Shown: positions 1-10,144 of the stretch, one piece after another
Numbering within the stretch: position 1 is the stretch's first letter
Layout: each line of letters begins with the position of its first letter
Assembly: GCA_023409795.1 (NCBI GenBank)
Contig: JAEYQX010000041.1
Span: 1 to 49,999, forward strand
Reading direction: 5' to 3'
DNA length: 49,999 bases
Source of the DNA: Pseudomonadota bacterium
GTDB lineage: Bacteria > Pseudomonadota > Alphaproteobacteria > Caulobacterales > Caulobacteraceae
Notes under the pieces: generated by a model
The model's input: the letters and a program-made list of their open reading frames with translations, nothing else
What the model was told of the DNA's origin: nothing
Database searches by the model: none
Translations under genes and position numbers: made by a program

Positions 1-2
1 TG

Positions 3-440
3 GACAAGGTTCTGAAGCTGATCAAGAAGGAGCCGCAGGAGCTGGTCCTGGAAGGCATCGACTTCGCCGCCATCAAGGATCGTCCGCGCAGCGATGACGA
101 CCGATCGCGTGGTCGCGGCCGTCGCAATGAACGCCCTCGTCCCGTGCCCAAGAGCGACAATGTCGCATCCATGGAACCGATTGTTCAGGCAGAAACGGCC
201 CCCGAAACCATCGAGGCCGAAAAGCCGGCTCGCCGCTCGCGCGGCCGTCGCTCGGCCAAAACCGAGGACGTGGCCGTCGCCGAGGCCCCGGCTGCAAAGT
301 CGGCTGAGCCCGCCAAGGCCCCCGCACGCCCGGCCAAGTCGGCATCCTCGTCGAAGGAGCCCGTCCTGCGCGCAGCCCCAGGCGGTTTCGGCGACGACAT
401 CCCCGCATTCCTGCGACGTCCGGTTGTGTTCGCCGACTAG
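3..440 (+). CDS. DEAD-box RNA helicase, C-terminal tail (partial, RhlE-like)
   Basis: Open from the left edge; only the last 145 residues are present. The visible part starts with a short helicase-like segment (LVLEGIDFAAI) and then becomes a low-complexity tail rich in Arg, Ala, Pro and Lys (SRGRGRRNERPRP, then Ala/Pro/Lys-rich). It ends in GFGDDIPAFLRRPV, a closing motif I associate with alphaproteobacterial RhlE-type DEAD-box helicases. Such basic tails bind RNA non-specifically while the upstream (missing) RecA-like core unwinds duplexes. The helicase motifs themselves lie outside the window, so the assignment rests on the tail alone. Confidence 0.6.
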   Translation, partial: DKVLKLIKKEPQELVLEGIDFAAIKDRPRSDDDRSRGRGRRNERPRPVPKSDNVASMEPIVQAETAPETIEAEKPARRSRGRRSAKTEDVAVAEAPAAKSAEPAKAPARPAKSASSSKEPVLRAAPGGFGDDIPAFLRRPVVFAD

Positions 441-486
441 GGTCGATTGCTACCAGCTTAACGGGTCATTACGGATCATTCGGTAG

Positions 487-508
487 GCTCCCTCAATCTT
501 TGGGGAGC
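487..508 (+). promoter_or_regulatory. Hairpin over the ribosome binding site of the GGDEF gene
   Basis: GCTCCC (487-492) can pair with GGGAGC (503-508) across a 10-nt loop. The right arm contains the only Shine-Dalgarno-like sequence (GGGGAG) before the ATG at 520. It could be a weak terminator of the helicase gene or an RBS-masking hairpin. There is no U-tract. Confidence 0.3.
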
Positions 509-519
509 ATTGAACCACA

Positions 520-1578
520 ATGACCGTTCAAGTTGAGACTGCCCTGCGTGCACCCCAGGCCTACAGCCTGGCTCATCAGGCCATTGAGGCCATGCAGACG
601 GCGTCGGTCTGGCCTACGCCCCTGAACTATGAGCTGTGGGTTCATTACCTCACGGAGCCCGATGGTCCGCTGGGCCGCGAGCTGCGCCGCCTGCTGACCA
701 GTGGCACCCCGTTCACCGATGCCGCCGCCGAGATGCTGGCCGCCGAGTTCCTGCCTCGCGGTCGGCTGTCTGAGGAGATTCGCGACGTCGGCGTGGTCCT
801 GAACCGCGAGCTGGCGGCCGTCGCCGCGGCCATCGACAAGGCCCGCAAGGTCCAGAGCGCCTATGGCGAAACCCTGGCTTCCGCATCCGAGCAGATGCAG
901 ACCACGGAAAAGCCTGAGCAACTAAACGAGATCGTGACGACCCTGTCGTCGGCGACCCGCAGGATCCAGCGTCACACCTCGGCGCTTGAAAAGCGCCTGG
1001 AATCCTCGAACCGCGAGGTCCTTCGCCTGCGCGATCACCTGGAGCAGGTGCGGCGCGATGCCATGACGGACGCCCTGACCAACCTGCCCAATCGCAAAAC
1101 CTTTGACGAGCGGCTGGAAAAGGAATGCGAGGAGCCGGGCCTGAACGGCCAGTGCCTGACCGTGGCCCTGATCGACATCGACCATTTCAAGCGGTTCAAC
1201 GACACCTGGGGCCACCAGACCGGCGATCAGGTCCTGCGCTATGTCGCCAGCGTCCTGGGCCGCATCGCCCACGAACCCCGTCTGGCCGCCCGCTATGGCG
1301 GCGAGGAGTTCGCGATGATCTTCCCCGGCGAGACGGCAGGCGCAGTCGAGGCGGCGCTGAACGCTGTGCGCGAGGAAATTTCGTCCCGCAACCTGCGCCG
1401 CCGCTCGACCAATGATGACCTGGGTGCCGTCACCATCTCGGCCGGCTTTGCCGAGCGGGAGCCCGGAGAATCCGCCCAGGCCCTGCTCGAACGGGCTGAC
1501 GGGGCCCTGTATTCATCCAAGCGCACCGGCCGGAATCGCGTAACAAGGGCTGACGGCATGGACATCATTGCCGCCTGA
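520..1578 (+). CDS. GGDEF-domain diguanylate cyclase
   Basis: A 352-residue cytoplasmic protein without signal peptide or membrane segments. The C-terminal half (about 170-345) is a GGDEF domain: it opens with DALTNLPNRKTFDERL, has the metal-binding IDIDHFKRFND segment, and a GGEEF active-site loop at residues 260-264, so two GTP should be condensed to c-di-GMP. The product-inhibition I-site normally found nine to six residues before this loop (RxxD) reads HEPR here and is therefore absent. The N-terminal 130 residues (MQTASVWPTPLNYELWVHYL) form a conserved-looking sensory or dimerisation module, followed by a probable coiled coil at about 140-180 leading into the catalytic domain. The ATG at 520 follows a GGGGAG 12 nt upstream. 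The target process (motility or holdfast in this group) is not shown by the sequence. Confidence 0.9.
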   Translation: MTVQVETALRAPQAYSLAHQAIEAMQTASVWPTPLNYELWVHYLTEPDGPLGRELRRLLTSGTPFTDAAAEMLAAEFLPRGRLSEEIRDVGVVLNRELAAVAAAIDKARKVQSAYGETLASASEQMQTTEKPEQLNEIVTTLSSATRRIQRHTSALEKRLESSNREVLRLRDHLEQVRRDAMTDALTNLPNRKTFDERLEKECEEPGLNGQCLTVALIDIDHFKRFNDTWGHQTGDQVLRYVASVLGRIAHEPRLAARYGGEEFAMIFPGETAGAVEAALNAVREEISSRNLRRRSTNDDLGAVTISAGFAEREPGESAQALLERADGALYSSKRTGRNRVTRADGMDIIAA

Positions 1579-1614
1579 CACCTGTCAGCCCACCGCCGCG
1601 CTACCTGAGGCCTG

Positions 1615-2385
1615 ATGAGAAGCTTTCTGTTCAACCTGGCCTATTGGTGCCTGTCGATCGTCTATGGCCTGGCCGCCGCCTTCTCGGCACTGGCACCCGG
1701 CCGCCGCCTAACCAGCTGGATCATCCGCCGCTATGTCAGGCGCATGGTCCAGGCCATGGCCCTGTTCGCCGGCATTCGGCTGCAGGTCCAGGGTCACGAG
1801 AACCTGCCCCAGGGGGCCTTCATCGTCGCCTCCAAGCACCAAAGCTGGGGCGACGGCTTTGCCACCTATGACCAGTTCGACGACCTGGCCTTTGTCACCG
1901 GCGATCATCTGGAGAAGTTTCCCCTGCTGGGCACGGTGCTGAAGAAGCTGGGGGCTATCGTCGTCAACAACTGCGGTGGCCATGCGGCACGCGAGGCCCT
2001 CAAGGAACGGGCCGCCGACGCCCACCGTGAAGGCCGAAAGATCCTGATCTATCCCGAGGGACACCTGGCCCGGGTCGGCGAGAAGTTCCGCTATCGCTCG
2101 GGCGTCTGGCACATGTATCGCGACTTCGACATGCCCGTGGTGCCGGTGGCGACCAATCTCGGCCTGTTCTGGCCCCAGACGGCGCGCCGCAAGACGCCGG
2201 GCACGGCAACCCTGGCCTTCCTCCAGCCCATTCCCACCGGCCTGCCCAAGGATGAGTTCCTGGCCAGGCTGGAGGCCATGGTCGAGGGCCGCACCGCCGA
2301 ACTGGTGGCCGAGGCCACGGGCCAGCCGGTCCGCGCCGCGGTCCTGGTGCCCTCTCCCGGCGATCCGGTCGAGCCCGCCGTTTAG
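1615..2385 (+). CDS. plsC: 1-acyl-sn-glycerol-3-phosphate acyltransferase (PlsC family)
   Basis: A 256-residue membrane-associated enzyme expected to transfer an acyl chain to lysophosphatidic acid, giving phosphatidic acid in phospholipid synthesis. An N-terminal hydrophobic segment (about 3-28) precedes the LPLAT fold. The acyltransferase HX4D motif is visible as KHQSWGD, and the substrate-binding block as YPEGHLARVG, where EGH replaces the more usual EGT. The ATG at 1615 has GAGG just upstream and lies 36 nt after the GGDEF gene, so both may be co-transcribed. Its stop overlaps the stop of the convergent metQ gene. Other acyl acceptors, such as lyso-ornithine lipid (OlsA-like), cannot be excluded. 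Confidence 0.85.
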   Translation: MRSFLFNLAYWCLSIVYGLAAAFSALAPGRRLTSWIIRRYVRRMVQAMALFAGIRLQVQGHENLPQGAFIVASKHQSWGDGFATYDQFDDLAFVTGDHLEKFPLLGTVLKKLGAIVVNNCGGHAAREALKERAADAHREGRKILIYPEGHLARVGEKFRYRSGVWHMYRDFDMPVVPVATNLGLFWPQTARRKTPGTATLAFLQPIPTGLPKDEFLARLEAMVEGRTAELVAEATGQPVRAAVLVPSPGDPVEPAV

Positions 2386-3185
2386 GCGGCGGGGATCACC
2401 GCGCCCTCGTATTTCGTGCTGATGAAGTCCCTGACCGCCTGGCTGCGCAGGGCGGTGGCCAGGGCCTGGACGCGCGGGTCGTCCCTGTTGTCAGGGCGCG
2501 CCACCAGGTAGTTCACATAGGGGCTGTCCGCCCCCTCCAGCGCCAGGGCATCGGTCTTCGGCTTCAGGCCTGCATCCAGGGCATAGTTGGTGTTGATCAC
2601 GGCCGCATCGACCTGGGGCAGGATGCGCGGGATCGTGGCCGCCTCGACCTCGCGGAAGACCAGGTTCCGGGGATTGGCGGCAATATCGCGCACGGTCTGC
2701 AGCGGATTGGCGGCGTCCTTCAACGTGATCAGCCCTGCGCTTTGCAGCAGCAGCAGCGAACGCCCCGTATTGGAGGCATCATTGGGCAGCACGACCTGGC
2801 TGCCATTCGGCAAGGCCTGAAGCGCGGTGTGCTTGCGCGAATAAAGGCCCAGAGGCTCGACATGGACCCCGGCCACCGTCAGCAGGTCGGAGCCTCGCGC
2901 CGTGTTGAACTCGTCCAGGTAGGGCTTGGTCTGGAAGTAGTTCACATCCAGCCACTTTTCAGACAGTTGCACGTTCGGTTGCACGTAGTCGTTGAAGACC
3001 TTGATCTCGATCGGCACGCCTTGCTCGGCCAGGATCGGCTTGACCACTTCCAGAATCTCGGCGTGAGGCACGGCCGTGGCCCCGACCAGCAGGGCATCGC
3101 CCCCTGCGCCCTCATCCGCCCCCTGCCCGCAGGCAGCGAGCGCCAGGGCGGCAACGGCGGACAGCAGCAGGGAACGACGGATCAT
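2382..3185 (-). CDS. metQ: Methionine ABC transporter substrate-binding lipoprotein MetQ
   Basis: A 267-residue NlpA/MetQ-family solute-binding protein. A type II signal peptide ends in the lipobox LALAAC with Cys19 as the lipidation site, so the protein is membrane-anchored facing the periplasm. The mature part carries family features such as VQPNVQLSEKWLDVNYFQTKPYL and the central QVVLPNDASNTGRSLLLLQ block. It would capture L/D-methionine and deliver it to MetI-MetN. It is the last gene of the minus-strand unit, 16 nt after metI. Substrate is inferred from family and neighbours; related binders take other amino acids or peptides. Confidence 0.9.
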   Translation of the reverse strand: MIRRSLLLSAVAALALAACGQGADEGAGGDALLVGATAVPHAEILEVVKPILAEQGVPIEIKVFNDYVQPNVQLSEKWLDVNYFQTKPYLDEFNTARGSDLLTVAGVHVEPLGLYSRKHTALQALPNGSQVVLPNDASNTGRSLLLLQSAGLITLKDAANPLQTVRDIAANPRNLVFREVEAATIPRILPQVDAAVINTNYALDAGLKPKTDALALEGADSPYVNYLVARPDNRDDPRVQALATALRSQAVRDFISTKYEGAVIPAA

Positions 3186-3201
3186 CGGACAGGTCTCTCA
3201 C

Positions 3202-3858
3202 TCAACGATGCGAGACCTTAACCACCAGCCGGTCTCCGATCATCTGCAGAATTTGTACGAGAACCACCAGCAAAACTACGGTCACGACCATGACGTCGGT
3301 CTGGAAGCGCTGGTAACCGAAACGCACGGCCAGGTCGCCCAGGCCCCCTGCCCCGACCACGCCGGCCATGGCCGTATAGCTGACCAGGGCGATGGCCGTG
3401 ACGGTCGCTCCGGCAATGATGCCGGGCATGGCCTCGGGCAACAGGGCCCGCGTCACGATCTGGAAGGTGGTGCCGCCCATGGCCTGGGTCGCCTCGACAA
3501 TGCCCTTGTCCACCTCGCGCAGGGCCGTCTCGACCAGACGCGCATAGAAGGGAGCCGCTCCGACCACCAGCGGCGGAATGGCCCCGGCTACGCCCAGCGA
3601 CGTGCCGACCAGCAGCACGGTCACCGGCAGCATGACGATCAGCAGGATGATAAATGGCACCGAGCGCAGGACATTGACGACCAGCGACAGGACCGCGTTC
3701 AGCACCGGGTTGGCCGCCAGCCGTCCCTTGCCCGACAGGTAGAGCAGGACGCCCAGGGGTATCCCGATCACGACCGTCAGCACCAGGGACCCGCCCAGCA
3801 TCAGCAGGGTATCGAGGGTGGCGCGGGCAATCTCGGCCCAGTCGACATTGCGGAACAT
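3202..3858 (-). CDS. metI: Methionine ABC transporter permease MetI
   Basis: A 218-residue integral membrane permease with about five transmembrane helices (the first near residues 13-40). The cytoplasmic EAA coupling loop, which docks onto the ATPase, is visible as LLPEAMPGIIAG. Length matches the MetI family. The start codon shares one base with the metN stop (TGATG), indicating translational coupling; metQ follows 16 nt later. Together MetN2I2Q form the importer. Confidence 0.93.
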   Translation of the reverse strand: MFRNVDWAEIARATLDTLLMLGGSLVLTVVIGIPLGVLLYLSGKGRLAANPVLNAVLSLVVNVLRSVPFIILLIVMLPVTVLLVGTSLGVAGAIPPLVVGAAPFYARLVETALREVDKGIVEATQAMGGTTFQIVTRALLPEAMPGIIAGATVTAIALVSYTAMAGVVGAGGLGDLAVRFGYQRFQTDVMVVTVVLLVVLVQILQMIGDRLVVKVSHR

Positions 3859-4847
3859 CAGGCGGCCTCCACGATCACGCCGCGCGAGGACAGTTGCGAT
3901 AGCGCCGCCTCGGCGTCCCCGCCGGTAAAGGCGACCACCATCTGGCCATAGGGCTCGCCCCGGATGCGGCTGATCCGGCCCGACAGGATGGAATAATCGA
4001 CCCCGGCCGAGCGGGCGACGCGGCTCAGCTCCGGCTCATAGGTGGATGGGCCCCGGAAGGTCAGGCGGGCCAGGCGCGCGCCGACCGGCACCACGGAGGC
4101 GTCAAAGGCTTCCTCGCCCTCGGCCAGCATGGCCCGGGTGACCGGGTGTTGCGGATGCAGGAAGACGTCAGCCGTCGCCCCCTGCTCGACCAGCCGGCCA
4201 TCCTTCAGGACCGCCACGCGGTCGCAGACCCGGCGCACCACCTCCATCTGGTGGGTGATCAGGACAATGGTCAGGCCCAGGTCGCGGTTCAGGCCATCCA
4301 GCAAGGTCAGGATGTCTTCGGTCGTTTCGGGATCGAGCGCGCTGGTCGCCTCGTCGCACAGGAGCACGCTGGGACCGCAGGCCAGGGCCCGGGCGATGCC
4401 CACCCGCTGCTTCTGCCCGCCCGACAGCTGGGCCGGATGCTTGCGGGCGTGTTCGGCCAGGCCCAGCTGGTCCAGAAGCTCGGCCACGCGCGCCCTCACC
4501 TCGGCCTCGGGCCTGCCTTCCAGCTTCAGCGGAAAGGCGACATTCTCGGCGATTGTCCTGGAGTTCAGCAGGTTGATGTGCTGGAAGATCATGCCGATCC
4601 GGCGTCGCGCCGCGCGCAGCTCGGTCGGGTTCATGGCCGTGATGTCCTGGCCATCGACAATGACCCGGCCTTCGTCCGGCATTTCCAACCGGTTGATGGT
4701 GCGGATCAGCGTGGACTTGCCCGCGCCGGAGCGGCCAACCACGCCAAAGATCTCGCGACGCCCAATGGTCAGGTCAACAGCGTCCAGGGCCGTGCGCGTC
4801 CCACCCGCACTGCTGTAGCGACGGGTCACGCCCTCAAGGCGGATCAT
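3858..4847 (-). CDS. metN: Methionine ABC transporter ATP-binding protein MetN
   Basis: A 329-residue ABC ATPase: Walker A GRSGAGKST at 38-46, signature LSGGQKQR from 140, Walker B LLCDEA around 161-166, and an H-loop TH later. A C-terminal NIL domain (about 250-329) is present; in MetN this binds methionine and trans-inhibits transport, which supports the methionine assignment over a generic polar amino-acid ATPase. The ATG lies one base after the sufA stop, so it appears to be translated from the same transcript as the Fe-S genes. No SAM riboswitch or separate leader exists in front of it. Confidence 0.93.
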   Translation of the reverse strand: MIRLEGVTRRYSSAGGTRTALDAVDLTIGRREIFGVVGRSGAGKSTLIRTINRLEMPDEGRVIVDGQDITAMNPTELRAARRRIGMIFQHINLLNSRTIAENVAFPLKLEGRPEAEVRARVAELLDQLGLAEHARKHPAQLSGGQKQRVGIARALACGPSVLLCDEATSALDPETTEDILTLLDGLNRDLGLTIVLITHQMEVVRRVCDRVAVLKDGRLVEQGATADVFLHPQHPVTRAMLAEGEEAFDASVVPVGARLARLTFRGPSTYEPELSRVARSAGVDYSILSGRISRIRGEPYGQMVVAFTGGDAEAALSQLSSRGVIVEAA

Positions 4848-4848
4848 C

Positions 4849-5247
4849 TCAGTTCGCGTCCAGGGCCGAGGCCGGAACGATAGTCACGCTTTCGCCGCAG
4901 CCACAGGCATCCGTCTCGTTCGGATTGCGGAAGACGAACTTGGACGCCAGCCTGGTCGTTTCGAAATCGATCTCGGTGCCGATCAGGAACAGGACCGCCT
5001 TGGGCTCGATCAGGATGGTGACGCCCTTGTCCTCGACCACCTCGTCCATCGGGCCGACTTCCTCGGCATAGGCAAAGGTGTATTCCTGGCCCGCGCAGCC
5101 GCCATTCTTCACGCCCACGCGAAGGCCGACGTAGTCCTTCTCGGCATTGGCCATGATCTCGCGCACGCGGGCGGCCGCTGCCTCGGTCAGGGTCACGACC
5201 TTGGGCCGGGGGCGGCGCGGACGGGCAGCAGTCTGAAGCTCGGTCAT
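4849..5247 (-). CDS. sufA: A-type Fe-S carrier protein SufA
   Basis: A 132-residue HesB/IscA-family protein that accepts Fe-S clusters from SufBCD and delivers them to apoproteins. The three conserved ligand cysteines are present: Cys51 in NGGCAG and Cys115/Cys117 in ACGCGES. A basic, proline-rich N-terminal stretch (RPRRPRPK) precedes the fold. I chose the ATG at 5247 because AGGGA lies 6 nt upstream and this leaves an 8-nt gap after sufT; the longer upstream reading frame overlaps sufT and lacks family similarity. It is the last suf gene before metN. Confidence 0.9.
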   Translation of the reverse strand: MTELQTAARPRRPRPKVVTLTEAAAARVREIMANAEKDYVGLRVGVKNGGCAGQEYTFAYAEEVGPMDEVVEDKGVTILIEPKAVLFLIGTEIDFETTRLASKFVFRNPNETDACGCGESVTIVPASALDAN

Positions 5248-5255
5248 CGGCGTCC

Positions 5256-5663
5256 CTAGAACATATTGAGGGCCAGCTTGGCCTCGTCGCTCATTTTCGA
5301 GGCGTCCCACGGCGGGTCAAAGACCAGGTTGGCCCTGGCGCTGCGCACGCCCTCGACGTTCGACACGGCGGCCTCGACCCACCCGGGCATCTCGCCCGCA
5401 ACCGGACAGCCCGGCGCGGTCAGGGTCATGTCGACCACCACGTCCCGGTCGTCGGACACATCGACACGATAGATCAGGCCCAGCTCATAGATATCGACCG
5501 GGATTTCCGGGTCATAGACGGTCTTGAGCGCCGCGATCAGGTCGTCGGTCAGCTTATCCAGCTCAGCCTGGGACAGGGCGCTTTTCTGCGGCTCATCCCA
5601 GCTGGCGGCGAAGTCGTCGCTGGTGCTGATCGGGGTGTCGGTCCTGGTGTCCATACTCGTCAC
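5256..5663 (-). CDS. sufT: SufT / DUF59 (MIP18-like) Fe-S assembly factor
   Basis: A 135-residue MIP18/PaaD-like domain protein. Conserved blocks are YDPEIPVDIYELGLIY, MTLTAPGCPVAGEMP (containing the family's invariant Cys) and FDPPW near the end. SufT proteins assist Fe-S cluster maturation, especially under high demand. The listed start is a GTG overlapping the sufS stop (GTGA); an ATG three codons on (5654) is an equally plausible start and has slightly better upstream context. The N-terminal 30 residues are acidic, polar and probably disordered. Confidence 0.88.
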   Translation of the reverse strand: MTSMDTRTDTPISTSDDFAASWDEPQKSALSQAELDKLTDDLIAALKTVYDPEIPVDIYELGLIYRVDVSDDRDVVVDMTLTAPGCPVAGEMPGWVEAAVSNVEGVRSARANLVFDPPWDASKMSDEAKLALNMF

Positions 5664-6876
5664 ACGAAGAAGTTCCGCGCCTTGATCAGCGCGTCCACGA
5701 AGGCATCTGTATCCTCCATGGTGTTATATAGGGCGAAGGAGGCGCGAGTGCTTGAGCTGACGCCCATTCTTTTGGCCAGGGGCTCGGCACAGTGCAGGCC
5801 CGCCCGCACGGCCACGCCATAGCGGTCCATGATCTGGGCGATGTCGTGGGCATGGGCACCGTCGACCGCAAAGGTCAGCAGCGCGCCCTTGCCAGGGGCC
5901 TCGCCAAGGATGCGCAGCCAGTCGAACTGGGCCAGCCGCGCCCGGGCGTGGTCATAGAGCGCCATCTCGTGGGCGGCGATAGCGGCACGGTCAAAGCCGG
6001 ACAGCCAGTCCAGGGCCACGCCCAGGCCGATGGCCTCGACAATGGCCGGGGTGCCCGCCTCGAACCGGTGCGGCGGCGCGGCATAGGTGATGCGATCCTT
6101 CTCGACCGTATCGATCATGTCACCGCCCCCCTGATAGGGCGGCAAGGCCTCCAGCGCCTCGGCCGTGCCGTAAAGGGCACCAATGCCGGTGGGGCCATAA
6201 AGCTTGTGGCCGGTGATCACGTAGTAGTCGCAGCCAATGGCCTGGACGTCCAGGGCGGCGTGGACCGCGCCCTGGCAACCGTCGATCAGGACCCGGGCAC
6301 CCGCCGCGTGGGCCAGTCGCGTGATCTCGGCAATCGGGTTGATGGTGCCCAGGACATTGGACATGTGGGTGGCCGCCACCATGCGGGTCCGGGGCCCAGC
6401 AGGCCGGCAAGGGCCGCCATGTCCAGCGCGCCATCATCGGTGATCGGTGCCCATTTCAGCACCGCGCCATGGCGCTCGCGCAGGAAATGCCACGGCACGA
6501 TATTGGCGTGGTGCTCCATCTCGGTGACGATGATCTCGTCGCCCGGCTGGATGGTCTGGCCCAGGCCATGGGCGACCAGGTTGATGGCCTCGGTCCCGCC
6601 CTTGGTCCAGACGATATTGTCCGACGACGGAGCATTCAGGAAGCGCGCGACCTGGTCCCGAGCCGCCTCAAAGGCCTCGGTCGTCTCGTTCGACAGGGTA
6701 TGCAGGCCGCGGTGGACATTGGCATAGCTGCCCTCCATCGCTGCCACCATGGCCTCGATCACCGCGCGCGGCTTCTGGGCCGAAGCCCCGCTGTCCAGAT
6801 AGACCAGGGGCCTGCCGTTCACCTGGCGCGACAGGATGGGGAACTGGGCGCGGGCGGCATAGGCGTCAAAGGCCAT
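5660..6876 (-). pseudogene. sufS: Cysteine desulfurase SufS, frameshifted at 6391-6394
   Basis: Two reading frames together give a full group II cysteine desulfurase. The first (from ATG 6876) runs through codon 162 (GLLGP) and the second continues RTRMVAATHMSN to the stop at 5660. Adding one C to the CCCC run (plus-strand G run 6391-6394) restores a 405-residue protein, the usual SufS length, with PLP lysine 225 (ITGHKLYG) and catalytic Cys363 (RAGLHCAEP). As given, translation from 6876 ends at 6286 after 196 residues, losing both. The ATG was chosen because AAAGG precedes it and it follows the sufD stop by 14 nt. Explanations are a sequencing or assembly error in a homopolymer, a real mutation, or -1 frameshifting; the first is most likely. 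SufS would supply persulfide sulfur to SufBCD. The IscS-type enzyme upstream in the operon might substitute. Confidence 0.9.
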
Positions 6877-6890
6877 GACCGGGTTGCCTT

Positions 6891-7909
6891 TCAGAGCTTG
6901 GCCGTCAGCCATTCGCGCACAACCTCCCTGGCGGGTTCGTTCCCGATCCGCTCGACAACCTCCATCAGGAAGGCCTGGGCCAGAAGGCCACGCGCTTCCT
7001 CCAGCGGAATCCCGCGCTGCTGCATATAGAACAGGGCGCTTTCGTCCAGGGTGCCGACCGTGTTGCCGTGGGCGCACTGGACGTCGTCGGCATAGATGAT
7101 CAGCTCGGGCTTGGCATCGACTTCGCCGCGATCAGAGGCGATCAGGGCATGGTGGCCCATGCGGGCGTCCGTGCCATCGGCACCGCGCTCTACCACGATC
7201 TTGCCCTGGAAGACGCCGCGTCCGTTGTCGTGGACCACGCCCTTGGTCAGCTGGCTGGTGGTGCCGTTCTCGGCCAGGTGATCGACCACGGTCGTCATGT
7301 CCGTGTGGCGCGCGCCCTTCAGCACATAGGCCGCATCCAGCCGGGCATCAGCCCCTTTGGCACCCTGGGACAGCCGGGTCTCCAGCCGTTGCAGCCGCGC
7401 GCCGGTGGACAGGATGGTCTGGTAATAGCGACCGCCCGGTTGCAGGTTCACGTCGGCATTGCACACCGAAATCGCATCTTCCGGCTCATCGACCAGAACG
7501 ATGCGGGTAACCTCGGCGTCCTCGGCCACGTCAACCTCGACCCGGTTATGGGCGACATAGGCCGAGCCGTGGCCTTCGTGGCTTTCCAGCAGCAGCAGGC
7601 GGGCTCCCGGACGGGCAACGATGCGGGCCGAGGCCGTATGGCCCGTGCCCTCGGCGTCCGAGACAAACCGCAGGCGCAGGGTCTGGCTGCCCGAGGCAAT
7701 GAAATCGCGCACGCCCACCGGGCGGCCGTTGGCAAAGGCGATGGTCTCGCGGCCCAGGTCGCCGTAGGGACCAAAGCCCTGGACGGCCGCCGGGCCGGAT
7801 TCAGCCGGTGCCTCGCGCAGGATACGGTGCAGGTCCGTGTATTTCCACGACTCTACCCGCCGCGACGGAAAGGTCTCTGGCCTGGCAAGGTCGATGACGG
7901 GCGCGGCGA

Positions 7910-7913
<4 letters not shown>
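6891..7913 (-). CDS. sufD: Fe-S assembly scaffold protein SufD
   Basis: A 340-residue SufB/SufD-family beta-helix protein that pairs with SufB and SufC in the SufBC2D scaffold and is needed for iron acquisition by the complex. The N-terminal SRRVESWKYTDL segment and the C-terminal half (VERGADGTDARMGHHALI; LGNTVGTLDESALFYMQQRG-like region) are typical. It is shorter than the E. coli protein (about 420 residues), mainly at the N-terminus. The ATG overlaps the sufC stop by four bases (ATGA). No disruption is seen. Confidence 0.9.
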
Positions 7914-8659
<746 letters not shown>

Positions 8660-8674
8660 TGTTATTATACTCGT

Positions 8675-10141
<1,467 letters not shown>

Positions 10142-10144
10142 AAC

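Noticed and set aside
94..486. Overlapping 130-codon frame in the helicase tail
   Set aside because: The helicase frame is open from the window edge and ends in a recognisable motif; the other frame is an Arg/Pro/Ser-rich shadow.
4840..4860. SAM riboswitch or separate promoter for metNIQ
   Set aside because: There is a single base between sufA and metN, so no room for a leader; no promoter-like match is seen in the end of sufA.
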